Below, one piece after another: positions 25,344 through 34,897 of a stretch of 64,000 nt of DNA. This stretch comes from an uncultured Lachnospiraceae bacterium (GTDB lineage: Bacteria; Bacillota; Clostridia; Lachnospirales; Lachnospiraceae): positions 1-64,000 of the forward strand of contig CAOJQZ010000005.1 in NCBI GenBank assembly GCA_948441955.1, given 5' to 3'. Each line of letters starts with the position of its first letter. Positions within the stretch are counted from its first letter, which is position 1. A program made the position numbers and the translations under genes. The notes beneath the pieces are model-generated. The model did no database searches. It had not been told where the DNA came from and was given only the letters and a program-made list of their open reading frames with translations.

Positions 25344-25582
25344 AAGTTCCTCACTCCTTTATCCTTTCTTTTATTATTAACAGTCTAGCATCCGCAGAAC
25401 ACAAAATATATATGCTCTTAGGCCAAAGACAAACTCTGGCTTTTGTATTCTATACCTGCTTTTTGTATTTTAAAAACAATTTTTATATTTCTATTTTATT
25501 CCTCATAGACAAGTACATATTTTTTAAAATGCTTTATAATATACCCTATATACAATCGTACTAAAGAAAGGAAATATTTTTA
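25344..25582. promoter_or_regulatory. Divergent promoter region of pucR and the DUF5058 operon
   Basis: The 239-base spacer is AT-rich. On the plus strand a perfect TATAAT lies at 25535-25540. On the minus strand TTGTCT and TATATT lie about 16 bases apart near 25405-25435. Two copies of a CTTTTGTATT-like sequence near 25439 and 25458 could be regulator sites. Confidence 0.45.
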
Positions 25583-27211
25583 ATGACAGTTTATGAATTA
25601 TTACAAGTTCCAACATTGTCAGGATTCAAGGTAATATCCGGAGAGCTTGGACTTCACAGGAAAATTTCTACGGTTACAGTAATTGACACTCCCGACGGAT
25701 TCAACTGGCTGAACGGCAATGAAGTAGTAATCACGACCACCTATGCCTCCAGGGACAGCGACGCTTCCTTCTGCGAATTCGTACAAAAACTGATTTCCCG
25801 AAACGCCAGCGCCTTGTTCGTAAAGACGGGACGCTATCTGAAAGAAATCCCCCCGAAGGCTATTGTTCTGTCAAATGCATATGATTTTCCACTCATCTTC
25901 TGTCCGGGAAAATATTCTTTCGCTGAAATCATTACGCCTGCGCTTTCCAGTATTATTGCAACCCAGGCCGCAGAGCTTAAGGAGGCAAACCTTATACACG
26001 AAAAATTTACCACTCTGGCTATTAATGACAACAGGATACCAGAAATACTCCATGTCTTAAGCTCGCTGATTCACCGGCCTACAGCCTATGTGGACACAGT
26101 GTTTAAAAACATATACTTTTCAGAAAGCGAGCATCCTGCACTGTCGGCCCTCCGCAAGCTTCCTTACAGCGAGATCCTTTCTAAAATTGCAGAAACAGAT
26201 GCTTTCGAGCAATTTGCTGTTAAAAATAAAAAACGCCGGTTCGGCTATATACTTATCTTGCGGGAGCAGTCTGAAACCCCGGGGAACGAATGGGCAATCA
26301 ATATTTATAAGACGGCTGTTGAAAATGCGGCTGTCGTTATCATCCTCCGTATGCAGGTGCTTATCAGCACACATCTTATAGAAGAAAAATATCATTCCTC
26401 CTTTGTGGAAGATTTGATGCTCCACAATGTTAAGACCAAAGAAGAAATACACACAAGATCTCAGCTCTACGGCTGGGACTTAAACGGCGGAGGCTGCGCT
26501 GTCATCATAGATATAAACAATATTAAAAAGCACTATCTGCAGAAGTTGGATCCGGCAACAAACGATAAACTGCAGTCCTATACAGAGCTTATATTTGATA
26601 CTTCCATCTCCTATATGACCCGCTCCTTTCCATACGCCAAATATTACCAGCAAAGTGATTTTATTTCCTTCCTCCTTCCGGGAAGGGAGGATGTTTCTGT
26701 AAAGACAGCCCTTGAAAGAGTGTTCTCGGAGCTCCGCGCCTCCCTTGCAGGTATTGTCCCCTTTACTGTATCAATGGCTGTAGGCTCCTATGTAGACGAT
26801 GTAATTGACATACACCGGAGCTTTGAACAGGCAAAAAATGTCATACAGATTATCTATCAGCTCCAGCGGTTTGACTGTATTCTGTTTTACGAACAGCTGG
26901 GAATCTTTAAGCTGTTAATCTCTGTCTCTGACCAGAAGGAAAGCATTGAGTTCTGCCGAAAATATATCGCGCCGTTAAGGGAATATGACAGCCGGCATAA
27001 CTCCACTCTCATTGAGACGCTTCAGGCGCTCGTAAACAGCGGCTGGAATGTAAAGGCCGCCTCGGAAACCCTGTTTATTCATTATAATTCTGCCAAGTAC
27101 CGGTTTCAGAAAATCTGCGAGATACTTGATCTGGATCTGCACGATGCAACGCTTCATACCGAGATTGAACTGGCCCTTAAAATATATATGATTCGAAATT
27201 CTAATATCTGA
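25583..27211 (+). CDS. PucR-family transcriptional regulator
   Basis: The product has 542 residues. The N-terminal PucR domain (about 1-125, starting MTVYELLQVPTLSGFKVISG) binds the signal, a central GGDEF-like degenerate domain follows, and the C-terminal helix-turn-helix (about 480-535; TLQALVNSGWNVKAASETLFIHYNSAKYRFQKI) is typical of PucR/CdaR activators. Such regulators respond to purine breakdown products, GABA, proline or sugar acids. Divergence from the DUF5058/M20 operon makes that operon the likely target. A terminator follows. Confidence 0.87.
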   Translation: MTVYELLQVPTLSGFKVISGELGLHRKISTVTVIDTPDGFNWLNGNEVVITTTYASRDSDASFCEFVQKLISRNASALFVKTGRYLKEIPPKAIVLSNAYDFPLIFCPGKYSFAEIITPALSSIIATQAAELKEANLIHEKFTTLAINDNRIPEILHVLSSLIHRPTAYVDTVFKNIYFSESEHPALSALRKLPYSEILSKIAETDAFEQFAVKNKKRRFGYILILREQSETPGNEWAINIYKTAVENAAVVIILRMQVLISTHLIEEKYHSSFVEDLMLHNVKTKEEIHTRSQLYGWDLNGGGCAVIIDINNIKKHYLQKLDPATNDKLQSYTELIFDTSISYMTRSFPYAKYYQQSDFISFLLPGREDVSVKTALERVFSELRASLAGIVPFTVSMAVGSYVDDVIDIHRSFEQAKNVIQIIYQLQRFDCILFYEQLGIFKLLISVSDQKESIEFCRKYIAPLREYDSRHNSTLIETLQALVNSGWNVKAASETLFIHYNSAKYRFQKICEILDLDLHDATLHTEIELALKIYMIRNSNI

Positions 27212-27217
27212 AGCTAA

Positions 27218-27266
27218 AAATTCCGTCTGTTAAGCTAAATGCTTCTGCAGACGGAATTTATTTTTC
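27218..27266. terminator. Bidirectional terminator
   Basis: AAATTCCGTCTG pairs with CAGACGGAATTT around an 18-base loop, with T-rich flanks. It is shared by pucR and the convergent L,D-transpeptidase gene. Confidence 0.8.
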
Positions 27267-28720
27267 TAATTATGTATAATAACCGGCGTTCCTTCTTCAA
27301 TCATGTCATACAGTTCGGCCGCCTTATCAACGGGCATGTTTATACACCCGTGGGAACCGACATTATGTGTCTTATACAGCTCCCCTCCAAAAGCCGGCTG
27401 CCATTTGGCGTCATGAAATCCGATTCCTTCCCATGTAATGCGCATCCAGTAATCAACCGGCGTCCGGTAGGAAGGCTGTCCTGTTGACGGCTCTATCTCA
27501 CCTACCAGCGTTGCATTCAGCGCCTTTTCTTTAAAAACATATACTCCTGTAGGCGTAGCTCTTTCCGGAATCGGCTCTCCTGTTACAACATCTGTTTCAA
27601 GTACTACCGAACCGTCCACAACATACCACATGTGCTGCTCCGTTATATCTACCTCGGCAAAGGTAGAGCCCCAGTCCGGCATTCCGTGTGATGCGGCGGT
27701 GCCTCCTATATAATATGCCGGCTCCTTTGTAACAGTTTCCCCATTCACGACCGCCTCTTTAAGCGCCGTAAACTCCGTATCCTCGTCTATGGACCAGCCG
27801 TAGTCTCCGCCTGCCACTGCAGCCTCCTTACCTGTCGGCGTGGTAAAGGTTCTCTCTCCCTCCAGCGTGTCATATTTATCTCCAAATTCCTCCAGCCATG
27901 TCTTTATTGCACCTTCGTCCAGCGATACATTCATTTCTTCATCGTAGGACAGCCATGTGGATATTACCGATGCGTCAACAGATACCGGTACATCCATAGA
28001 GTATGTAATATTAGCCTTACAATACTGGTTCATTTCTTCACACGCCTGTATAACCTCTGATGATTTTGATGTGAATTCCGGTTCTGCATAACAATTCTCA
28101 TCCTTTAGGTTTATTGCAGGTTTCAGCTCCCGGATAGCCGCGGCGATCTTTTCCTTTACAGCCTCCGGCTTCACCGCCGTTCCATAAACCTCCGGCTTTA
28201 CTATAAACTGACTTCCGTCAAATTCCGGCCGGGCCGACACAGGCGGGCGCTGCTCGGCAGTCATCGCCTTAAGGGACTGCACTTTCTGTTCAAACAGCTC
28301 GGTGTCATAAGACAGCTCCACCGTAACCTCGCCGGACTCCTTAAAAAACACCGCTATCGGCCACAGAAACGAGTTCTGTTCCTTTAATGCGTTTTTCATA
28401 GCCTTGCTTTCCTTATATTCAAGGGAAATATCCTCGCTTGTAATTTCCTCTTTCTGTCCGTCCTTATCATATATGACCAGATTATATTCTTTCATTTCCT
28501 CCTTAAAGACGTCTTCTACCTCTGAGACCGTCTTTCCGGAGCAGTCATGTCCGTTAATTTCCGTATTCGGCAGGAAATGAGCCATAAAATAAAAGGAAAC
28601 GCCTGCATACACAAGTAATAATGCCCCTGCACTTCCTCCTCCTATGCCAAGCAATAATTTTTTATTGATTCCTGCTGATTTTTTTCTTCTTTTTCTTCTG
28701 CCTCTTCTATGTACTGCCAT
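27266..28720 (-). CDS. L,D-transpeptidase (YkuD) with peptidoglycan-binding region
   Basis: This exported enzyme forms 3-3 peptide cross-links in peptidoglycan or anchors proteins to it. The product has 484 residues. The highly basic N-terminus (HRRGRRKRRKKS) precedes one membrane anchor at about 24-45, a VanW/PG-binding-4-like region follows, and the YkuD catalytic domain ends the protein with the HNVGSHGCINMP motif (catalytic Cys). ATG 28720 follows GAGGAGAACC; the longer ORF adds 21 residues without support. It is a single gene with a terminator. Confidence 0.87.
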   Translation of the reverse strand: MAVHRRGRRKRRKKSAGINKKLLLGIGGGSAGALLLVYAGVSFYFMAHFLPNTEINGHDCSGKTVSEVEDVFKEEMKEYNLVIYDKDGQKEEITSEDISLEYKESKAMKNALKEQNSFLWPIAVFFKESGEVTVELSYDTELFEQKVQSLKAMTAEQRPPVSARPEFDGSQFIVKPEVYGTAVKPEAVKEKIAAAIRELKPAINLKDENCYAEPEFTSKSSEVIQACEEMNQYCKANITYSMDVPVSVDASVISTWLSYDEEMNVSLDEGAIKTWLEEFGDKYDTLEGERTFTTPTGKEAAVAGGDYGWSIDEDTEFTALKEAVVNGETVTKEPAYYIGGTAASHGMPDWGSTFAEVDITEQHMWYVVDGSVVLETDVVTGEPIPERATPTGVYVFKEKALNATLVGEIEPSTGQPSYRTPVDYWMRITWEGIGFHDAKWQPAFGGELYKTHNVGSHGCINMPVDKAAELYDMIEEGTPVIIHN

Positions 28721-28853
28721 GCTGGTTCTCCTCGTGTCTGTACTGGTATTTCCTAAAACGGTACATTTTATATAATAACACACTTTCAGGGATTTTTCAC
28801 AATTTGTCCATAATTTGTCGAAATTTGCCTTTTCTTTTACTGTGCACGGAATG

Positions 28854-28878
28854 ATGCGCGCCCGACACAGGCGCGCAT
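28854..28878. other. Perfect GC-rich hairpin downstream of the DUF4179 gene
   Basis: ATGCGCGCC and GGCGCGCAT pair perfectly around a seven-base loop, just after the DUF4179 stop codon. There is no T-run on either side. Confidence 0.45.
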
Positions 28879-28885
28879 GAAGCTT

Positions 28886-29998
28886 TTACTCCAACTCTAC
28901 AATTGTTTTCTGTATGGAAATGCCTTCCAGATATTCCTGCAGTTCATCTCCCAAATTCCCGTTATATATCTTTTCCTGAATTTCCATATATTCCTCTTCT
29001 GTCCGGGTTTCAAAATAATATACATATATTCTGGACAGGTTATATCCTGCCGTCGGGAACATGCCCGCCTTATCATTAATGCATTTCCCATCCGCATCAA
29101 GCATAATCCCCTGTACAGAGCTGTAATCTTCATACCCCGGCTGTACCTTAGACTCGTCATATTCATAATCTACTCTTACTTCATAGGGCGTCATCGTTAC
29201 TGCCGTGAGAACGGACCCGTTGGGCGCGCTTTCATTTACCGTAATTACCTCCGGCTCTCTGGTGTCAATCGTTACGTCGGTTTCAAATTCCCAGCTCCCC
29301 TCCTTTGCATATCTGCCCAGAACATCAATTCTGTTGACTTTAAGCTTCCAGTTAAATGCATCCGGTACTTCAAACAGCCCTATTGGATACAGATTGTAAT
29401 CCGTACGGAAAGCTCCTACAAATGTATGGTCGTCTGTGTATTCGCCTTTTATATCAAGCTCTGTCCACTTATATTCTTTTCCCGGCCATTCAAACGGCTC
29501 ATATGCTTCTGGTTCCTCCATAAAGTCAAATTCCTGCTCTATGGAAAAACACATGTGATATCCGACATTATCGTCTCCAACTATATTTGATTCCTTCACT
29601 TCCTCCGGAAACGGTTCCTCTGTTTCTATCATCACTGACACATACATTGCCTCTTGATTGCTGTATATCTCCGACAGCGTGATGGTAACCCCATCTGAAA
29701 CAGCGCTGTTATGATCTGCAAGAGGCTGCGCCACTTCATGAAAATTACCCGAATATCTCTGTACGTCCTGTACCCGTTGGAAAATATGCCCGATAAGCGG
29801 TATTTTTGCTGCAAGCACCGGATTTGTGAAACAAAATAGGCAAATAAGTGCAACTGCCGCCGCGGCAGATATCCAACTTGCAAGATTCCTTCTTCTCTTT
29901 TTCACCTTATATATATTTCTGACCTTCTGCATATTCTCTCCCACAACTGCATCCAGCTTCTCCTTCGGCACAGGAATTTCATTAAGTCTAATCTGCAT
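28886..29998 (-). CDS. DUF4179-type anti-sigma-like membrane protein
   Basis: The product has 370 residues. A short cytoplasmic N-terminus of about 40 residues with KVKKRRRN is followed by one membrane span (about 42-62), then the DUF4179-type extracellular domain beginning near NPVLAAKIPLIGHIFQ. Proteins of this layout are encoded directly after ECF sigma factors and are thought to hold the sigma factor inactive until a cell-envelope signal arrives. It overlaps the sigma gene by 11 bases and has its own GGAGG. The signal is unknown. Confidence 0.8.
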   Translation of the reverse strand: MQIRLNEIPVPKEKLDAVVGENMQKVRNIYKVKKRRRNLASWISAAAAVALICLFCFTNPVLAAKIPLIGHIFQRVQDVQRYSGNFHEVAQPLADHNSAVSDGVTITLSEIYSNQEAMYVSVMIETEEPFPEEVKESNIVGDDNVGYHMCFSIEQEFDFMEEPEAYEPFEWPGKEYKWTELDIKGEYTDDHTFVGAFRTDYNLYPIGLFEVPDAFNWKLKVNRIDVLGRYAKEGSWEFETDVTIDTREPEVITVNESAPNGSVLTAVTMTPYEVRVDYEYDESKVQPGYEDYSSVQGIMLDADGKCINDKAGMFPTAGYNLSRIYVYYFETRTEEEYMEIQEKIYNGNLGDELQEYLEGISIQKTIVELE

Positions 29999-30521
29999 AT
30001 ATATAATCCTCCTTCAATATCCTCTTAAGTTCATCTCTTGCCCGACTTAAATATGCCTTCACTGACCCCTCCGGCGCATTCATGATCTCTGCAATTTCTT
30101 TTACAGAGAATTCACTGAAATATTTCAGAATAATCACGGTACGGTACTTCTCAGACAGTTGTGTAATCGCCGCATTGATGTCATACTTCTCTTCTAAGGA
30201 TACTTCTGTATGGGAAGCCTCCCTCAGATTGTCCTTCCATTCACTGTGGCAGATAAACTTTTTTTGTTCATCATATGCTGCGTTTATCAATATCCTTGTA
30301 ATCCATGTCTTAAAATATCCCGGATTTTTTAACGTATGAATCTGCAGGTAAGCTTTCAGCACAGCAGTTCCAACAACATCTAAAGCTGCTTCCTCATTTT
30401 TCATATATAAGTATGCTGTTTTGTATAAGTAATTCTGATACTCTGCTATAAGCTCCCCGTAAGCATCCGGGTTCCCCTTTACCGCTTTTTTTACAAGCTT
30501 AAGCTGTTGCGCCGTATTCAT
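29988..30521 (-). CDS. ECF RNA polymerase sigma factor
   Basis: The product has 177 residues. Region 2 (about 20-85, PDAYGELIAEYQNYLYKTAYLYM) and region 4 (about 115-170, LSEKYRTVIILKYFSEFSVKEIAEIM) are typical of ECF sigma factors. An upstream TGTAACC-N16-CGTCTAA box matches promoters of the SigX/SigW kind and would make the pair self-activating. It is co-transcribed with the DUF4179 membrane protein, its probable anti-sigma partner. Confidence 0.88.
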   Translation of the reverse strand: MNTAQQLKLVKKAVKGNPDAYGELIAEYQNYLYKTAYLYMKNEEAALDVVGTAVLKAYLQIHTLKNPGYFKTWITRILINAAYDEQKKFICHSEWKDNLREASHTEVSLEEKYDINAAITQLSEKYRTVIILKYFSEFSVKEIAEIMNAPEGSVKAYLSRARDELKRILKEDYIYAD

Positions 30522-30581
30522 ATTGATTATCTCTCCCTCCTTTACAGACGTTAACGCTCTCTTAAAGATATCTTTCTATTA

Positions 30582-30611
30582 TTAGACGCAGTAGCTTCGA
30601 ATATGGTTACA
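30582..30611 (-). promoter_or_regulatory. ECF-type autoregulatory promoter
   Basis: On the minus strand TGTAACC (30605-30611) and CGTCTAA (30582-30588) are exactly 16 bases apart, the spacing and bases used by Bacillus ECF sigma factors such as SigX and SigW. Confidence 0.75.
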
Positions 30612-30677
30612 ATGATTATAGAGATTTAATATAACAAAATCGTGGGCTTCCTTTAGAAGGATCTTGACGGGAACCTT

Positions 30678-33122
30678 TTAAATGTCTGAAGTCGGTTTGT
30701 ACTTTTTATAAGCTTTCCGTAACCCCTTTACCAGGAGCGTCAGATATCGGAGCACCGGCTCTGTGGCAATGGAGAAAACAACAAACAGCATAATACATTC
30801 CGTGGACATTCCCGTAATGGCAAATAAATCCGGCAGAAATATACTGCATCCTAAAAGTCCTGCAATACAGCCGGCCCATACTGCAATACGAACCGCATGA
30901 AAGGGCTGGCATATTTTATACAGGATCATAAAACCTACAATTGCAAGCAGCATTGTCGCCGCTGTGGAGATGTCTACCGAATCCACACCAAAGGTCTGTC
31001 CGAATACAACAAGGGCGCCTACTGCAAGGACATCTGTAAGCCCCGCCGGAAGAGCCTTTATGAATACATTTGTAAGGAAATGTCCCTGTATTATTTCCTT
31101 ATTTGGCTGCAGCGCGAGGAAAAATGCCGGTATGCCAATCGTAAACATACTAATCAGCGATACCTGAGACGGCTCCAGCGGATAGGTGATCATAAACACT
31201 ACCGAGAACAGAGACAGCAGGAATGAAAAAATATTCTTTACCAAAAACAGGCTGGCGGAACGCTGGATATTGTTTACGACTCTCCTGCCCTCCAGCACAA
31301 CAGACGGCATACAGGCAAAATTGGATTCCAGAAGTACTACCTGGGAGGCCTGTACTGCCGCATCGCTCCCGGAGGCCATTGCTACGCTGCAATCGGCATC
31401 CTTAAGGGCAAGAACATCGTTTACTCCGTCTCCAGTCATGGCAACGGTCCGTCCCTGCTTCTTCAGCGTCTGCACAAACTGACGTTTCTGGGCCGGCGTT
31501 ACCCGTCCGAACACAGTATATTGCGCAATTGCATTTTCTACGTCTTCCTCTGTCATAAGCGTTGCCGCGTCAATATATTCTTCCGCATTCTTTATCCCGG
31601 CCTCTTTTGCTGTCTCAGATACAGTAAGTGGGTTATCTCCTGATATCACCTTTACCTCCACGCCCTGCTCTGCAAAATAGGCGAAGGTTTCCGGGGCTTC
31701 CTTTCTTACAGGATTTGCAAGCAGAATATATGCAAGGGGCATGACCTTTTCTGTCAGCTTTTTTCCTTCAAGCTTTCCCCCATAGCTTCCGAATACAAGC
31801 ACACGGAAGCCTCTTCCGGCATATTTCTGTATCTCCGCCCGAAAGCTTTCGTAGTCCTCCCGCAGCACGAATTCCGGCGCCCCCAGAACATACGCCGTGT
31901 CTCCAAACAAAGCCCCGCTATATTTTAAGGCTGAAGTGAAGGGACTTACATACTCTGCCTCAGAGCCCGTATTTTCTGTAAAATATGCCTTAACCGCTTC
32001 CATAGTACTGTTATCTGAACTCTGCGCCGCAGCAAAATCCCCCACCAGCTTTTTTATCGGAGGCATTGTGTCCGCTTCATAAAGCTCTGTAGTTACCAGC
32101 TTTTTAACACTCATCGTGTTCTCTGTGATCGTCCCTGTTTTATCTACGCATAAGACGTCCACTCGGGCAAGGGTCTCAATACTTTTCATGTCATGAAGCA
32201 GTACCTTCTTACGTGCCAGACGCATAGAACTGACTGCAAGAGCCACGCTTGCAAGAAGATAAAGACCCTCCGGAATCATACCGATGACTGCCGCTACCAT
32301 AAAAGTAATACTGTCCCGGAAGGTTTCCTGATTAAAAAAATATCCCTGTATAAAAAGTATGGATCCAATAGGGATCAGCGCGATTCCCACAAGCTTTACC
32401 AGCTTATTCAAAGAGCGGATCATCTCAGACTGCTCCTTTTTATTCATTGCCTTTGCTTCCAGCGTAAGCTGTGAAATATAGGAATCCTCCCCCACCCCTG
32501 TAAGTCTTGCACGGCATTCCCCGGCAGCCACAAAGCTTCCCGACATCAGCTTACTCTCCGGACTTTTTGTTATCTCGTCAGCCTCTCCTGTAAGGAGGGA
32601 TTCATTTACCTGAATTTCACCGCTTACAACAACTGCATCCGCACAAATCTGGTTACCGGCTTTAAAGATAACAATATCATCCAACACCAGATCTTCCGCC
32701 GCCACTTTGCTGATCTCGCCGCCGCGTACCACCGACGCGTGGGGCGCATGCAGCATATTCAGCTTGTCCAGTGTATTTTTCGCTCTTATTTCCTGGATAA
32801 TGCCAATCAGCGTATTCAGAATAATAACCGGAAGAAAGGTCAGATTACGAAAGGAACCCACCAGGCATAAAAGCACTGCCAGTACTGCAAATATAAGATT
32901 GAAATATGTGAATATATTTTCATGTATAATTTCCTTCACTGTCTGGGACGCTGGTTCTACTGACACATTGATCCAGCCGCCCTCCTTATGCTCTCTTACC
33001 TGCTCGCCTGTAAGCCCTGTTTCCGGCCCTGGATTATAACGTGTTACAGGCGTTCTTTGTCTGGTGTTTTCTTTGTGCTCTTCCGGCGTTTTCTTTTCCG
33101 TTTTCTTCAGTCTGAATATCAT
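30678..33122 (-). CDS. Cation-translocating P-type ATPase (CtpE-like)
   Basis: The product has 814 residues. P-type ATPase motifs are LLTGEADE in the actuator domain, the phosphorylation site CVDKTGTIT, MTGDGVNDVLALKDAD in the hinge and MIPEGLYLL in the fourth membrane helix. The PEGL motif and the absence of heavy-metal CPC motifs place it among Ca/Mn-type or CtpE-like pumps rather than heavy-metal exporters. The membrane spans have the usual two-plus-two-plus-six layout. The specific ion cannot be told. AGAAGGAGG precedes the start; it is a single gene. Confidence 0.85.
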   Translation of the reverse strand: MIFRLKKTEKKTPEEHKENTRQRTPVTRYNPGPETGLTGEQVREHKEGGWINVSVEPASQTVKEIIHENIFTYFNLIFAVLAVLLCLVGSFRNLTFLPVIILNTLIGIIQEIRAKNTLDKLNMLHAPHASVVRGGEISKVAAEDLVLDDIVIFKAGNQICADAVVVSGEIQVNESLLTGEADEITKSPESKLMSGSFVAAGECRARLTGVGEDSYISQLTLEAKAMNKKEQSEMIRSLNKLVKLVGIALIPIGSILFIQGYFFNQETFRDSITFMVAAVIGMIPEGLYLLASVALAVSSMRLARKKVLLHDMKSIETLARVDVLCVDKTGTITENTMSVKKLVTTELYEADTMPPIKKLVGDFAAAQSSDNSTMEAVKAYFTENTGSEAEYVSPFTSALKYSGALFGDTAYVLGAPEFVLREDYESFRAEIQKYAGRGFRVLVFGSYGGKLEGKKLTEKVMPLAYILLANPVRKEAPETFAYFAEQGVEVKVISGDNPLTVSETAKEAGIKNAEEYIDAATLMTEEDVENAIAQYTVFGRVTPAQKRQFVQTLKKQGRTVAMTGDGVNDVLALKDADCSVAMASGSDAAVQASQVVLLESNFACMPSVVLEGRRVVNNIQRSASLFLVKNIFSFLLSLFSVVFMITYPLEPSQVSLISMFTIGIPAFFLALQPNKEIIQGHFLTNVFIKALPAGLTDVLAVGALVVFGQTFGVDSVDISTAATMLLAIVGFMILYKICQPFHAVRIAVWAGCIAGLLGCSIFLPDLFAITGMSTECIMLFVVFSIATEPVLRYLTLLVKGLRKAYKKYKPTSDI

Positions 33123-33217
33123 TTCCGTATGCCTCCTTCTGGTTAAAACTTTTGACTATTTCCTGCATCTCCTATATAATGCATTTTAGATAGAATATAG
33201 AAATGCGAGGGAAAATT

Positions 33218-33481
33218 ATGTTTCGTTTATGGGGAAAAGAGTTTAAAGATAATCATTTAGTGCGCGATACCGTCATCTGCGACGACACGACGGACACGCG
33301 CACTCATAAAGTATTCCATGCATTAGATGCAGTCTGTTACGAATTTGATTTGAGCAAGCCTATCTGGCTTGAATCAACAATTGAAGATTTTAAAAGGCAT
33401 GACAAAGCCCGCTTTTATCAAGATAATTTTGTAGATTCCATTGATTTCGATTATCTGGAAATCCACGTAATCGAAGAATAA
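33218..33481 (+). CDS. Conserved hypothetical protein
   Basis: The product has 87 residues and is acidic and soluble, with the sequence starting MFRLWGKEFKDNHLVRD and phrases such as HKVFHALDAVCYEFDLSKPIWL. I do not recognise a named family, but the even composition, the GAGGG binding site seven bases from ATG 33218 and codon use like its neighbours support a real gene. An upstream ATG at 33203 would overlap that binding site. It stands alone between two minus-strand genes. Confidence 0.62.
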   Translation: MFRLWGKEFKDNHLVRDTVICDDTTDTRTHKVFHALDAVCYEFDLSKPIWLESTIEDFKRHDKARFYQDNFVDSIDFDYLEIHVIEE

Positions 33482-33487
33482 AATTTT

Positions 33488-34897
33488 TTACTCGCTTCGT
33501 ATTGCCGCAAGCGGACTTAGCTGCATTGCCCTCTTTGCGGGAAAATAGCCTGCCGTAATTCCTACCATCATTGCAAACAGCATCGAAACCAGCACAAGCC
33601 ACAGCGGAATGTAAGAGATATCCCCATCAAATCCCATAACCGCGCCGTGTCCCGTCACGACGTTGATAAGGGCAGACACAAGGAAGCTGAAAATGTTCCC
33701 AATCACTCCTCCGATTAATCCAATGCAGGCCGCCTCCATAAGAAACATCTGTTTTATATTCTTCAAGCTGCAGCCAAGTACCTTTATAACGCCGATCTCC
33801 TTGGTTCGTTCATAGATTGACATCATCATAGTATTTGCAATACCAATTGCCGCCACAAACAGGGAAACGGCGCCGATTCCTCCAAGCACTGCCTGTATCA
33901 TGGCAAATTCCTTCTGCATACTCTCTAAAAATTCTGCGTTTGTCTCTACATTATATCCCATCTGCCTGATAGCGTCCGCCACTTCATTTACATTATTTAT
34001 ATCATCTGCTTTTACCTGGGCATACGTGTAGTAAAAGTCTTTATATGGCTTTCCGGCCTTGGTTGTGGGCTGTCCCGGTATTACGCCGCCTGAAAACTCT
34101 TTCTTCAGCACCTGCCTGAGGGCATCCAGATCACAGTATATATAATATGCATGGGAATTATAGTCATCCGGCCCTCCTTCAACAACACCGCTTGCTTTTA
34201 CAACATGCTTCTGTACATTCTTCTTAGCGGGCTGTTCTCCGCTTCCTCCCGCCCCTTCGCCAATATTCATGTCTGAAGACTGGCTGTTATAGTATCCGTC
34301 CTGATCTAAAATCAGAAATACAGAATCTTTCGCAAGATCAAGATCCGGCAAAATGCCTGTCTCCCAATAATAGCTGTCGCTGCCTTTCTCCCGAAAATCG
34401 GTTATAACTATGTTGCCATAAACAACCTCAAGGGGACCGCCCTTTCTGGGGAGACTTCCCCCTTCTGCAAGGGGTATATTCTGTTCTGCAAGCCCTTCAT
34501 GGGGCATGGCCTTTAACGAACCATAGCCTTCATAGACTCCTTTCAGCATAATGACGGACATCTCGTATACCGGATAGGAGGAAACCACATGTTCAAGATT
34601 TCCTAAATCTTCCACCACTTTATCGTCTATATACTGGGTTGGATCCACCTGATTATCACCTGAATCGGAATAATAGAACATGGAATCCCCCGCAGACTTT
34701 CCGGTCACCTTAATACTTGTAAGACCGCCGGACTGCTCCACCTGCCGATAGAGCGACTGCTGCATGCCAAGCCCAAGCGAGATCATGACTACAATGGAGG
34801 TCGTGCCGATAATAACTCCAAGAACCGTCAAAAAGGTACGCAGTTTTCTTCTTTTTAAGTTACTTCCACTCATCCTCAGAAGGTCCATCCAACTCAT
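33488..34897 (-). CDS. MacB/FtsX-type ABC transporter permease
   Basis: The product has 469 residues. One N-terminal membrane span preceded by KLRTFLTVLGVIIGTTSIV, a large extracellular domain (about 50-330) and three C-terminal spans give the MacB/FtsX layout of mechanotransmission transporters that export peptides or lipids or remodel the envelope. It overlaps the preceding gene by 38 bases, with the binding site GGAGGAGG inside that gene. It forms one operon with the ATPase and the membrane-anchored accessory protein. Confidence 0.85.
   Translation of the reverse strand: MSWMDLLRMSGSNLKRRKLRTFLTVLGVIIGTTSIVVMISLGLGMQQSLYRQVEQSGGLTSIKVTGKSAGDSMFYYSDSGDNQVDPTQYIDDKVVEDLGNLEHVVSSYPVYEMSVIMLKGVYEGYGSLKAMPHEGLAEQNIPLAEGGSLPRKGGPLEVVYGNIVITDFREKGSDSYYWETGILPDLDLAKDSVFLILDQDGYYNSQSSDMNIGEGAGGSGEQPAKKNVQKHVVKASGVVEGGPDDYNSHAYYIYCDLDALRQVLKKEFSGGVIPGQPTTKAGKPYKDFYYTYAQVKADDINNVNEVADAIRQMGYNVETNAEFLESMQKEFAMIQAVLGGIGAVSLFVAAIGIANTMMMSIYERTKEIGVIKVLGCSLKNIKQMFLMEAACIGLIGGVIGNIFSFLVSALINVVTGHGAVMGFDGDISYIPLWLVLVSMLFAMMVGITAGYFPAKRAMQLSPLAAIRSE

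Noticed and set aside
28854..28878. Rho-independent terminator of the DUF4179 gene
   Set aside because: The hairpin is perfect but lacks a T-run on either strand, so it is listed only as a hairpin.
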